64,000 nucleotides of DNA. Source: Microvirga terricola (GTDB lineage Bacteria > Pseudomonadota > Alphaproteobacteria > Rhizobiales > Beijerinckiaceae). Below, in pieces: positions 26,068 to 34,505 of the stretch. The first letter of the stretch is position 1; each line of letters opens with the position of its first letter. Under the pieces are notes generated by a model. It did not search any database and was not told the DNA's origin. It was given only the letters and a program-made list of their open reading frames with translations. The stretch is taken from positions 806,001 to 870,000 of the forward strand of contig NZ_JAATJS010000001.1 of the NCBI RefSeq assembly GCF_011777495.1, in the 5' to 3' direction. Both the position numbers and the translations under genes were made by a program.

Positions 26068-26649
26068 CCCGAACAGGGCCGGGTGGCGGATGAGCAGGGC
26101 CTGAGCGAGACTCAACGTCTTGAGGTCTTCGATGGCGTTGTCGCGCACCATGCCGGCGAGATCGTCGAGGCCGATTTCCACGACCTCGATGTCCTCATGC
26201 TCGTCCGCGAGCCCGCCGCCTTCCGCCACGCGGTCGGCGAGCGCATAAGGCGCGAGGAAGAGATGCAGGCGCTCCGTCGTCGCGCCGGGCGAGGACCAGG
26301 ACGTGCCGACCGGTTCGAGCGCGCTTAAACGAATCCCGGCCTCCTCCATCGCCTCGCGGCGCACGCAAGTTTCGGGGTCGGTGCCGTCGAGCAATCCGGC
26401 CACCGCTTCCAGCACCGTAGCCTCAAAACCCTTGTGCGCGACCGGCGCACGGAATTGCCGGACGAGGATCGCGGTGCGCCTGACGGGATCGTAGGGCAGG
26501 ACGGCGGCGGCCTCGGTGTTCTCAAAGACCTCGCGCGTCATCTCCCGTCCATCGGGGAGGCGGATGGTCAGGAGAAGAAGATTGCGCCAACCCCGATAGA
26601 GCGGCGTCACGTGCGTGATCCGATAAGTCCCCACTTTTTCCTCCGCCAT
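26047..26649 (-). CDS. Nudix hydrolase, NudK (GDP-mannose pyrophosphatase)-like
   Basis: A 200-residue Nudix hydrolase. The box region AGLLDGTDPETCVRREAMEE lies at about residues 85-105. Its REAMEEAG core keeps the metal-binding glutamates. The spacing before it is one residue shorter than the textbook box, as I recall for E. coli NudK, and the first Glu is an Asp here. The C-terminal ADEHEDIEVVEIGLDDL is also NudK-like. Hydrolysis of GDP-mannose or ADP-ribose is inferred. It overlaps the DUF533-like gene tail-to-tail. Confidence 0.85.
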   Translation of the reverse strand: MAEEKVGTYRITHVTPLYRGWRNLLLLTIRLPDGREMTREVFENTEAAAVLPYDPVRRTAILVRQFRAPVAHKGFEATVLEAVAGLLDGTDPETCVRREAMEEAGIRLSALEPVGTSWSSPGATTERLHLFLAPYALADRVAEGGGLADEHEDIEVVEIGLDDLAGMVRDNAIEDLKTLSLAQALLIRHPALFGSVGDHT

Positions 26650-26897
26650 CTTCCATCCTGGGCGAACCGTCGCGTTGGACGGATGCCGGGTTGGATTCCT
26701 CTTGATACCGGGTTTTCGGCTGCGTGCCTCGTTCGATCATTCCTGCAGTTAGGAAAATCAGGCTTCTCGCCGGCAGGTCATCATGACGCCCCAGGTGGCG
26801 GGGCCTCCTGCTGGTCCCTCCCGCGGCTGCATGGTATGCACGCAACCATCTTTTGCGCGGTGGAAGCTGAGCCGCAACAACGCGTTGACAGGTGCCC

Positions 26898-28217
26898 ATG
26901 GCCGAAGCCCGCCGCCTTTCTTTCAAGGATGTCCTGACCGACGGGCGCGTCGCGCTCATGCTGCCGTTGGGCTTTTCCTCCGGCCTGCCGTTTCTCCTGG
27001 TCTTCGGCACTCTCTCGGCATGGCTGCGTGAGGTGGGCATTTCGCATGCCGAAATCGGCATGCTGAGCTGGGTGGCATTGGCTTATTCGCTGAAATTCCT
27101 CTGGGCTCCCCTGGTCGATCGCTATGACGCGCCGGTACTTTCACGCCTCCTCGGGCGGCGGCGCGGGTGGATGGCTTTGTCGCAGCTCGTCACCGCCCTG
27201 GGCCTTGTCGGCATCGCAATGTCGAGCCCGCAGGTGACTCTGTTCTTCACCATCGGCTCGGCGGCTCTGGTGGCGTTTGCCTCCGCCACGCAGGACGTGG
27301 TCATCGACGGGTTTCGCATCGATGCCGCGGCGACCGAGCGGCAGGGCATGATGGCCGCGGCGCTGCAGCTCGGCTATCGCTTCGCGATCCTCTGCTCAGG
27401 TGCGGGCGCACTTTACATCGCTCAGTTCGTCAATTGGCGCAGCGCCTATCTCAGCATGGCGGCGCTGATGGGGGGGGGGCTGATCGGCACGTTGCTCGCT
27501 CCGCGTCTCGACGGCGGACCGGCCCGCAAGCATGTGCCCCTTGCCGCCGCCATCGTCGAGCCCTTGGCTGATCTGTTTCAGCGCAAGGGCATGATGCTGA
27601 TTCCAATCTTCCTTCTCATCGCCTGCTTCCGCCTGCCCGATTTCGTCTCCGGGGTCATGGCGAACTCGCTCTATATAGACCTCGGATTTTCCAAGGCGGA
27701 CATCGCCAATGTGTCGAAGCTCTATGGCGTGTGGATCGGCATTGCCGGAGCCTTTGCTGGTGGTCTCGCGCTGACGCGTCTTGGGTTGTGGTGGACGCTC
27801 TTCATCGGCGCCTTCATCGCCGCCGCGTCGAACCTGATGTTCTCCTGGCTCGCCATCGAAGGCGCGAGGCTTGACCTTCTCATGCTGACGATCAGCATCG
27901 ACAATTTCGCTTCCGGCTTCGCCGGCTCGGCGCTCATCGCCTACATGTCGGGCCTCACCGCGCCGGGGTTCGCGGCCGCGCAATATGCGCTCCTGAGTTC
28001 GCTCTATGCGCTGCCCGGCAAACTAATCGGCGGCGCATCGGGGTTTGTCGTCGATGCTTATAGCTACCCGCTGCTCTTCACCGGCACCGCGGCTATCGGT
28101 ATCCCGCTCCTGATCCTCTGCCTCGTAATCCGGCGGGATACGATGGTGGGCGAGTTGGAAAAGGTTCAGGCGGCGGTCGCTCCCGCGCCGGCTCTCGCCA
28201 CGGACTCTCGCGCCTAG
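26898..28217 (+). CDS. ampG: AmpG-type muropeptide permease (MFS)
   Basis: A 439-residue MFS permease that imports GlcNAc-anhydroMurNAc peptides for cell-wall recycling. N-terminal AmpG hallmarks are LPLGFSSGLPFLLVFGTLSAW and SLKFLWAPLVDRYDAP, followed by the VAFASATQDVVIDGFRID motif with the conserved Asp residues. About 12 hydrophobic segments are visible. An ATG at 26898 is preferred over the in-frame GTG at 26892. AmgK and MurU, which handle the imported MurNAc, are encoded elsewhere in the window. A run of nine Gs occurs near 27472 without breaking the frame. Confidence 0.88.
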   Translation: MAEARRLSFKDVLTDGRVALMLPLGFSSGLPFLLVFGTLSAWLREVGISHAEIGMLSWVALAYSLKFLWAPLVDRYDAPVLSRLLGRRRGWMALSQLVTALGLVGIAMSSPQVTLFFTIGSAALVAFASATQDVVIDGFRIDAAATERQGMMAAALQLGYRFAILCSGAGALYIAQFVNWRSAYLSMAALMGGGLIGTLLAPRLDGGPARKHVPLAAAIVEPLADLFQRKGMMLIPIFLLIACFRLPDFVSGVMANSLYIDLGFSKADIANVSKLYGVWIGIAGAFAGGLALTRLGLWWTLFIGAFIAAASNLMFSWLAIEGARLDLLMLTISIDNFASGFAGSALIAYMSGLTAPGFAAAQYALLSSLYALPGKLIGGASGFVVDAYSYPLLFTGTAAIGIPLLILCLVIRRDTMVGELEKVQAAVAPAPALATDSRA

Positions 28218-28301
28218 CATCGTTGAACTTATAGCCGACAGCGAAACTCTATATCGCTCAAGTCAGCCGTGTTAGGAAGAGAACCAGCCGACCTGGGGTA
28301 G

Positions 28302-28817
28302 ATGATGCGCTTCATCTTAAAGGCCATTGCGGTTCTTTTCCTGCTGAACGCGACCTTTCTGGGCTCCGCGCAGGCGCAGAGTACCGACGACAAGGTTCGG
28401 GCGATTTTCGAGTTGGCGAACTTTGACAAACAGGTCGATCACGCGTTTGAAACCGTTCTGCCGACCATGATCGAGCAACTCAAGACAATCTCTCCGAAGA
28501 TCACTACTGAAGTCGCGGATCGCGTTGGCGTCATCGTTAAAGAGGAAGTCGAAGCGATGAAGCCGCAAATTCTTGAATTTTTTATCAACTTAATCAAGTC
28601 TCGGTTCACAGCCGACGAGATATCTACTCTCTATGATCTTTATCGTACTCCCGTCGGCCACTCGACTTCCCTTGGATCCGATCGTGCACGGAAGGTGAAA
28701 ACGGAGGGTGAGTCGATGGCGGCCGAGGCACAGAAATTCGGAGCCTCCGAATTCGGTCCAAGGCTCGCTGGGCGATTGAAGGCGGATCCCATGATCCGTA
28801 GCGCATTGGGCCTCTGA
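28302..28817 (+). CDS. Exported DUF2059 protein
   Basis: A 171-residue protein with a signal peptide (residues 1 to about 25: FILKAIAVLFLLNATFLGSA, cleavage near AQA-Q). The mature part is helical and matches the DUF2059 pattern: an AxFELANFDKQVD start and a conserved C-terminal DEISTLYDLYRTPVG segment. It is periplasmic and of unknown function. Base composition is slightly lower in GC than the neighbours. A plausible promoter region with the AT-rich ACTTATAG lies upstream. Confidence 0.8.
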   Translation: MMRFILKAIAVLFLLNATFLGSAQAQSTDDKVRAIFELANFDKQVDHAFETVLPTMIEQLKTISPKITTEVADRVGVIVKEEVEAMKPQILEFFINLIKSRFTADEISTLYDLYRTPVGHSTSLGSDRARKVKTEGESMAAEAQKFGASEFGPRLAGRLKADPMIRSALGL

Positions 28818-28835
28818 ACGTCTTCGCCAGACCGC

Positions 28836-29606
28836 TTAAACCCACCCGCCGTCCACCAGATAGCTCTGCGCCGTGATCGCGCTCGCGTCGTCCGACGACA
28901 AGAAAAGCGCGACCTTTGCGATGTCCTGCGGCACGAGCTTGCGCTTGACGCATTGGCGCTTCATCAGTTCCGCCTCGCCTTCCGGCGTGAGCCAGAGATC
29001 GATCTGGCGCTGGGTCATGATCCAGCCCGGTATGATGGAATTGACGCGGATGTTTTTCGCGCCCAGCTCGCGGGCGAGCGCGCGGGTGAGGCCGACCGCG
29101 GCGGATTTCGCGGTTTTGTAGGCCGCAAACGAATCGTCGCTCGCCAGATAGCTTGTGGAGCCCATGTTGATCACTGAGCCGCCGCCCGCCTTTTCCATGT
29201 CCGGCAGCGCGGCCTGCGTGGCGAAGAATTGGTGGTCGAGATTGGTGGCGAACCGCTCGCGCCAATATTCGGGCGTCACCTGATCGATGGTGTGACGGTC
29301 ATCCCGCGCAGCGTTGTTGATGAGAATGGTGATGGGGCCGAGCGCCTCGCTCGCGCGCCGGATTGCGGCCTGAAGGGCGGGAATGTCGCGCACGTCGTTG
29401 TGCTCGAAATGGACCCGCTCGCCGAGGCGCTTTGCCAGCGCCTGCCCGGCTTCGGCATTGTAGTCGAGCACGGCGACACGGCTCCCTTGCGCATGAAACG
29501 CCTCCGCGATGCTCTCGCCGATGCCGCTGGCGCCGCCGGTGATGAGAACAGTTTTGTTTTTTAGGGAGCCGTAGATTGTCTGGGTCATTGTGACTCGTTT
29601 CGTCAT
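28836..29606 (-). CDS. SDR family sugar dehydrogenase
   Basis: A 256-residue classical short-chain dehydrogenase. The NAD(P) motif TGGASGIGESIA is near residue 24, NNAA follows near 100, and the catalytic S-Y-K set is in INMGSTSYL and AAYKTAKSA. The C-terminal SDDASAITAQSYLVDGGW is typical. It is the last gene of the xylose-type ABC operon, so an aldose such as D-xylose or L-arabinose is a plausible substrate (oxidative, lactone-forming route). Two in-frame ATGs, 29606 and 29588, are possible; neither has a clear ribosome-binding site. Confidence 0.85.
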   Translation of the reverse strand: MTKRVTMTQTIYGSLKNKTVLITGGASGIGESIAEAFHAQGSRVAVLDYNAEAGQALAKRLGERVHFEHNDVRDIPALQAAIRRASEALGPITILINNAARDDRHTIDQVTPEYWRERFATNLDHQFFATQAALPDMEKAGGGSVINMGSTSYLASDDSFAAYKTAKSAAVGLTRALARELGAKNIRVNSIIPGWIMTQRQIDLWLTPEGEAELMKRQCVKRKLVPQDIAKVALFLSSDDASAITAQSYLVDGGWV

Positions 29607-29646
29607 TCGTAACAGTAATTGAGCGTTCGGGATTGAGCGCTAGGAA

Positions 29647-29672
29647 CCCTCTCCCCGCAGAGGGGGAGAGGG
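29647..29672. repeat. Palindromic intergenic repeat
   Basis: A 10-bp perfect inverted repeat CCCTCTCCCC / GGGGAGAGGG with a 6-nt loop, between the importer ATPase gene and the SDR gene. It is similar in style to the hairpins at 48224 and 57559 and may act as an mRNA stabiliser. Confidence 0.65.
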
Positions 29673-29698
29673 CGCGCGTCCGTGAAAGGAGGAACCTA

Positions 29699-30478
29699 TC
29701 AGCTCGCGCCCGGTCCCGGAATGGCGCCGGGCGGGCACTTGCCCAAAATGATCATGCCGAGCACCTCGTTCTGCGTCACGTCCTTCACGTCGGCGGTGCC
29801 GACGAGCTTGCCGTTTTTCATTACGCTGACGCGATCCGCAAGGCCGAAAACATCGTGGATGTCGTGGCTGATGAGGAAGATGCCGATGCCTTCCTTTTTC
29901 AACTGCAACACGAGGTCAGCCACCTGTTGCGTCTCCGCCGGACCGAGGGCGGCGGTGGGTTCATCCATGATGAGAACGCGCGCGTTGAAATAGATGGCGC
30001 GGGCAATCGCCACGGATTGCCGCTGGCCGCCGGAGAGCGCCTTCACCGGCTCCTTGAAGCGGCGGAAATGCGGGTTGAGGCGCGCCATGACTTTTCGCGT
30101 TTCCGATTCCATCGCCGCGTCGTCGAGCGTGCCGTAGGACGTCAGCATCTCGCGACCCAGGAAGATGTTGCCGGCGGCGTCGATGTTATCGGCGAGCGCG
30201 AGCGTCTGATAGATCGTCTCGATGCCGTAGCGCTTGGCATCGCGGGGTGAGGCGATGTCGGCTTTCTCGCCGTTGACGTAGATCGCGCCCGCGTCCGGCC
30301 GGTATGCGCCGGAGAGGATCTTGATGAGGGTCGATTTGCCCGCGCCGTTATGGCCGAGAAGCCCGACCACTTCGCCGGGACGCAGATCGACGGAAACGTC
30401 ATCGACCGCCTTGATGCCGCCGAAAGCGATGGAGATGTCGCGCATCTCCACAAGAGGCGTGGTGCGTTGATGCTGCAT
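29699..30478 (-). CDS. xylG: Xylose-type ABC transporter ATPase, single domain
   Basis: A 259-residue ABC ATPase: Walker [11 protein letters not shown]-loop IYQTLAL, signature LSGGQRQ, Walker [12 protein letters not shown]-loop ISHD. Like the inositol importer ATPase it has a single nucleotide-binding domain rather than the tandem form of E. coli XylG. The start is the ATG at 30478 ([12 protein letters not shown]), 11 bp after the permease stop. The same frame continues open far upstream, but that part is antisense to permease coding sequence. Confidence 0.9.
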   Translation of the reverse strand: MQHQRTTPLVEMRDISIAFGGIKAVDDVSVDLRPGEVVGLLGHNGAGKSTLIKILSGAYRPDAGAIYVNGEKADIASPRDAKRYGIETIYQTLALADNIDAAGNIFLGREMLTSYGTLDDAAMESETRKVMARLNPHFRRFKEPVKALSGGQRQSVAIARAIYFNARVLIMDEPTAALGPAETQQVADLVLQLKKEGIGIFLISHDIHDVFGLADRVSVMKNGKLVGTADVKDVTQNEVLGMIILGKCPPGAIPGPGAS

Positions 30479-30489
30479 GAGTGCCTCCG

Positions 30490-31788
30490 TTACTTGATGC
30501 GGCGGCGGTAGAGACCGTCGACCCAGACCGCGAGCACGAGAACCGCGCCGACGACGATGTTCTGCAAGGGCGTATCGACGCCGAGCAGCACCATGCCCGA
30601 TTGCAGCGATTGCATGACGAGCGCGCCGAGCATCGCGCCCGCAATCGTGCCGACGCCGCCGGCGAGCGACGTGCCGCCGATGACGGCGGAGGCGATAACA
30701 TAGAGTTCGTCGAGCGTGCCCGCCGCGTTGGTGGCGGCGTTGAGGCGCGCGGTGGAGATGCAGGCCGAGATGCCGCACAAAACGCCCATGAGGCCAAACA
30801 CCTTCATCAGCGCCCAGCGCGTGTTGATGCCCGATAGTTCGGCCGCTTCCGGATTGCCGCCGATGGCGAAGACATAGCGTCCGAAGCGGCGGCGGCGCGC
30901 GATGAAGGTCATGACGATGCCGACCGCAATCGCGATGACGACGGGAAGCGCGATGCCGTGCGGTACGAAAAGCCCGCCCTCGGGCCACGCGATGCCGTTG
31001 GCTTCCGCCCAGCGACGCGCGCTGCCGACAGGCAGCGGATAGGAATTGGCGATGAAAGCGGCAACAAGAACTGCGACGCAAGCAATCGCGCCGATCACGC
31101 CGTCGGCCCAGACCGGGCGCACGGGAAAGCCGAAACGGATGCGGCGGCGACGCGCGAGACCAAGGCCCACCATGATCACGCCACAGGCCAGCATGGCGAG
31201 CGCCCAGGTCGTGACCGCGCCGAGCGCGCCTTCAACGCCGCCGCCCAGCGCCTTGAAGCGCATGTCCATGGGCGCGACGGTCTGTCCGGCGGTGACCCAC
31301 CAAGCCGCGCCGCGCCACACCAGAAGGCCGCCGAGGGTGACGATGAAAGAAGGAATGGCGAGATAGGCAATGAGCCAGCCCTGAAACAGACCGATGGCCC
31401 CGCCGACGACGAGCGCCAGCAGCATCGCGAGCGGCGCGGTGGCCCAATGTTCGAGGCCGAGAAAGGATGGCAGCCATTGCACCTGCGCCACGCCGATGAT
31501 CATGCCCACGACGCCGAGGATCGCGCCGACCGACAGGTCGATGTTGCGGGTGACGATGATCAGCACCATGCCGGTCGACATCACCGCGATGGAGGCGGTT
31601 TGCACCGACAAGTTCCAGAGATTGCGCGGGGTGAGGAAGAATCCGCCGGAGAGAATGTCGAATCCGATCCAGATCACCGCGAGCGCCGCCAGCATGCCGA
31701 TCATGCGGACGTCGATCTCCAGCTTCGAAAGAAGAGAGCCGGACGTGACGCCCGGCGGCGAAGCAGTCGTGACAACGGGTGCGTTCAT
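30490..31788 (-). CDS. xylH: Xylose-type ABC transporter permease
   Basis: A 432-residue CUT2 permease with about ten to twelve hydrophobic segments. Landmarks are [20 protein letters not shown] in the first half, [18 protein letters not shown] (a conserved cytoplasmic loop), and [18 protein letters not shown] near the end. The size and the loop match XylH. The start was set at MNAPVVTT (31788), because the in-frame lead to 31875 lies in the repeat element. The gene lies between the binding-protein gene plus repeat element and the ATPase gene. Confidence 0.9.
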   Translation of the reverse strand: MNAPVVTTASPPGVTSGSLLSKLEIDVRMIGMLAALAVIWIGFDILSGGFFLTPRNLWNLSVQTASIAVMSTGMVLIIVTRNIDLSVGAILGVVGMIIGVAQVQWLPSFLGLEHWATAPLAMLLALVVGGAIGLFQGWLIAYLAIPSFIVTLGGLLVWRGAAWWVTAGQTVAPMDMRFKALGGGVEGALGAVTTWALAMLACGVIMVGLGLARRRRIRFGFPVRPVWADGVIGAIACVAVLVAAFIANSYPLPVGSARRWAEANGIAWPEGGLFVPHGIALPVVIAIAVGIVMTFIARRRRFGRYVFAIGGNPEAAELSGINTRWALMKVFGLMGVLCGISACISTARLNAATNAAGTLDELYVIASAVIGGTSLAGGVGTIAGAMLGALVMQSLQSGMVLLGVDTPLQNIVVGAVLVLAVWVDGLYRRRIK

Positions 31789-31815
31789 GGCGTCAAAATT
31801 ACAGGAAAGAAGTTC

Positions 31816-31954
31816 GTCATTCCGGGGCCGCGAAGCGGAGCCCGGAACCCAAAACCGCCGCAGGCGGGAGGTCATACCGGCGGCGGTCCGACGAGCTTTC
31901 GCCCGATGCGGCTATGGGTTCCGGGCTCGGCCCAAAGGGCCGCCCCGGAATGAC
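31816..31954. repeat. 139-bp nested inverted-repeat element
   Basis: The ends are GTCATTCCGGGGC and its exact complement, a 13-bp terminal inverted repeat. Inside lies a second inverted pair, AGCCCGGAACCCA / TGGGTTCCGGGCT. The whole unit can fold into a long imperfect hairpin. It fills the gap between the binding-protein stop and the permease start and has no coding capacity. End sequences of this kind recur in alphaproteobacterial genomes, which suggests a MITE- or REP-like family. Confidence 0.8.
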
Positions 31955-31963
31955 AGGGAGAGC

Positions 31964-33010
31964 TTAATTGCAGGCCTTGACCGAGCCCGCCTTCACGCCC
32001 TGGCAGACCACGTCCTTCGAGACCCAGCCCGCATCGATGACCACGTTGAGGTTGTCCTTCGTGATCGCGACGGGGGTGAGGAACTTCGCCGTCATGTTCT
32101 GCTTCTTCGAGCCCTGGTTCCAGGCAGTCGAGCCGGGAATGTCGGCAAGCTTCTTGCCGGCGGCGAGAGCGACCGCGATTTCCGCCGCGTTGCGGCCGAG
32201 TTCGCGCGCGTCCTTGAACACGGTCACGCTCTGCGTGCCGAGCGCCACGCGATTCAGCGCCGCCTTGTCGGCATCCTGGCCGGATACCGGCACCGAGCCC
32301 GCAAGGCCCTGTGCGGCGAGTGCCGCGATGGAGCCGCCCGCCGTGCCGTCATTGGCGGCGACGACCGCATCGACCTTGTTGTTGTTCTTGGTCAGGAACT
32401 GCTCCATGTTCCGCTGCGCATTGGCGGGGAGCCAGCCATCCGTATAGGCCTCGCCGACGTTCTTAATTTTGCCCGCGTCGATGGCGGGTTTGAGCACTTC
32501 CATCGCACCCGAGAAGAGGAAGTTGGCGTTCGGGTCGGAGCCGGAGCCCTTGATGAAGACGTAGTTACCCTCAGGCTTCAACTTCAACACCTCACGCGCC
32601 TGCTGACGGCCGACCTCGACGTTGTCGAAGGTCAGGTAAAAGACCTGCGGGATTTCGATGAGGCGGTCATAGCCGACGACCGGGATGCCTTCCGCCACCG
32701 CCTTCTCGACGGCGGGACGGACCGCATCCGCGTCCTGTGCCAGAACGATCAGCGCCTTCGCGCCGCGGGCGATCAGACTTTCGATATCGGTGAGCTGCTT
32801 GGCGGGCGAGGATTGCGCATCCGCCGACACATAGGTGCCGCCGGCCTTCTCGACGGCAGCCTTGATGGCGGCTTCGTCGGTCTTCCAGCGCTCTTCCTGG
32901 AAATTCGACCAGCTGACGCCGACGACCGGCCCCTTGGACTGGGCGAAGGCGGCGGTCGCTGAAAGGGCGAGGGCGGCAAAGCTGATAACAGCGTGCTTCT
33001 TGGACAACAT
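31964..33010 (-). CDS. xylF: D-xylose-type ABC transporter binding protein
   Basis: A 348-residue periplasmic binding protein. The signal peptide is residues 1-23 ([21 protein letters not shown]). The mature part starts [20 protein letters not shown], typical of XylF, with [12 protein letters not shown] and [18 protein letters not shown] as further landmarks. The ATG at 33010 has GAGGAAGAC upstream. It is the first gene of xylF-xylH-xylG-SDR and divergent from the ROK regulator; an operator-like dyad lies 96 bp upstream. Confidence 0.9.
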   Translation of the reverse strand: MLSKKHAVISFAALALSATAAFAQSKGPVVGVSWSNFQEERWKTDEAAIKAAVEKAGGTYVSADAQSSPAKQLTDIESLIARGAKALIVLAQDADAVRPAVEKAVAEGIPVVGYDRLIEIPQVFYLTFDNVEVGRQQAREVLKLKPEGNYVFIKGSGSDPNANFLFSGAMEVLKPAIDAGKIKNVGEAYTDGWLPANAQRNMEQFLTKNNNKVDAVVAANDGTAGGSIAALAAQGLAGSVPVSGQDADKAALNRVALGTQSVTVFKDARELGRNAAEIAVALAAGKKLADIPGSTAWNQGSKKQNMTAKFLTPVAITKDNLNVVIDAGWVSKDVVCQGVKAGSVKACN

Positions 33011-33105
33011 GTCTTCCTCCTCGGGCGGCGCGCTTGAAAGGCGGCCCTTGTGAGTGGCAGCAATCGGACCCCGGCGGGGGCAAAACCTTGGCTCACACTG
33101 CCACG

Positions 33106-33127
33106 TTATTTTCGAGCACGGAAATAA
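33106..33127. promoter_or_regulatory. Candidate ROK operator 1 (xylF side)
   Basis: A 22-bp dyad with arms TTATTTTCG and CGGAAATAA (one mismatch) around AGCA. The TTATTT/AAATAA arms resemble Mlc/NagC-type operators of ROK regulators. It lies 96 bp upstream of xylF and shares most positions with the dyad at 33202. Confidence 0.6.
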
Positions 33128-33201
33128 TTATCCTGAAATATTGTCCCTTCAAGCGGCGAAGCTCTCATCATTTGGTTGGATGTTCGATGTTTTGGGTCTT
33201 G

Positions 33202-33223
33202 TTTTATTCGAGCTCTGAATAAA
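33202..33223. promoter_or_regulatory. Candidate ROK operator 2 (regulator side)
   Basis: A dyad with perfect 7-bp arms TTTATTC and GAATAAA around a GAGCTCT core. It ends 9 bp before the ROK gene start codon, a position suited to autorepression. The core TTCGAGC is identical to that of the dyad at 33106. Confidence 0.6.
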
Positions 33224-33232
33224 TATGGCGAC

Positions 33233-34441
33233 ATGTTGATCGCCCCCCTCACTCCCCGCGAAACCGCCCGTCGGCGTCTTCTGGACGTCCTGCGCTGGGA
33301 GGGACCCATGGCCCGGGTCGAGATCGGTCAACAGCTCGGCATGAGCCCGGCCACCGTCTCGGATCTCACCGCGAGCCTGCTCGATGACGGCGTGCTGGTG
33401 ACGGAAGAGGCGGGCGATGCGACGCCCGGTCTGATTCGCGGGCGGCCCAAGGTGCGCCTGTTCTTTGCCGAGACGCTCGGTTCCGTGATCGGCGTCTGGA
33501 CCGGCTTCAACCGCATCGAATTGCGCCTCGTGGACAGCGCCGGGCGCAACCGGGCGAGCCGACATATCGAGCGGCCTCTGCGCACCCTCGGCGCGGAAGA
33601 GCTGATGGACGTGCTGGCCCAAAGCATCACCGCGTTCGCCCGCGAAACCGGCGCGCCGGACGTGAAGGCCGTCGGCCTTGCCTGCCAGGGCTATGTGGAC
33701 ACGAAGGACGGCATCGTGGCCTGGAGCCCGGTGCTCGGTGCGCGCGATCTGCCGCTCGCCTCAGGCTTGAGTGAGCGTCTGGGCCTGCCGGTGCTGATCG
33801 AAAACGATGCCAGCGCGATGGCCTTCGCCATTGCCCAGCGCGACCCGGCTCTGCGGACTGGCCGCACCGCCTGCCTGATGGTGGGAGACGGCGTCGGCAT
33901 GGGCTTTCTCATCAATGGCGAGCTTTATCGCGGTGCGCGGTTCGGCGGCAGCGAGTTCGGCCATGTGCGGCTGCGCCGGGGCGGCCCGCAATGCCGCTGC
34001 GGCGGGCGCGGCTGCATCGAGGCGTTTCTCGCCGATTACGCCCTGCACCGCGATGCCCAGCTCATCGACCACCGGCCCGCGCCGACGGCGCTGATTCCGG
34101 GTGAAGACGCCATGGATTCCATCGTCGCCCAGGCCCGCGCGGGCGATCCCGCGCTGCAAAACCTCTTCCGCGAGGCCGGTGAAGTGTTGGGGGATGCAGT
34201 CGGCATCCTGATCCAGACGCTGGAGCCGGACCATATCGTGATCTGCGGCCCCGGCACCCGCGCCATCGACCTCTTGCGCCCCTCCTTCGAGGCCGCGCTC
34301 GAATCGCAGACGATTCCGGAGCTCAGGGCACTCACCACCATCCACGTGGTCGAATCCTCCATGGATCTGCTCACCGAGGGTGTCGTGATGCAGGCGCTGC
34401 GCGAGCTCGACCTCGACCTGGCGCGGCTGAAGGCTGCATAA
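33233..34441 (+). CDS. ROK family transcriptional regulator (xylose repressor type)
   Basis: A 402-residue repressor. The N-terminal winged helix-turn-helix is at about residues 8-65 (RVEIGQQLGMSPATVSDLTA). The C-terminal ROK sugar-kinase-like domain contains MVGDGVGMGFLINGELYRGA and the zinc motif CRCGGRGCIEAF. The start was set at MLIAPLTPRE (33233) next to an operator-like dyad; the longer frame to 33176 would include that dyad. Its divergence from the xylF operon points to a xylose-responsive repressor such as XylR. Confidence 0.88.
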   Translation: MLIAPLTPRETARRRLLDVLRWEGPMARVEIGQQLGMSPATVSDLTASLLDDGVLVTEEAGDATPGLIRGRPKVRLFFAETLGSVIGVWTGFNRIELRLVDSAGRNRASRHIERPLRTLGAEELMDVLAQSITAFARETGAPDVKAVGLACQGYVDTKDGIVAWSPVLGARDLPLASGLSERLGLPVLIENDASAMAFAIAQRDPALRTGRTACLMVGDGVGMGFLINGELYRGARFGGSEFGHVRLRRGGPQCRCGGRGCIEAFLADYALHRDAQLIDHRPAPTALIPGEDAMDSIVAQARAGDPALQNLFREAGEVLGDAVGILIQTLEPDHIVICGPGTRAIDLLRPSFEAALESQTIPELRALTTIHVVESSMDLLTEGVVMQALRELDLDLARLKAA

Positions 34442-34505
34442 GCTTGAGCCGGCCATAGCCATCGGCGCCTGAAAACACTATCTCTGTGCGGTCATTTCTT
34501 TACGC

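Noticed and set aside
27470..27480. Possible frameshift at the G-run in ampG
   Set aside because: The frame stays open on both sides and the protein aligns in style with AmpG before and after the run.
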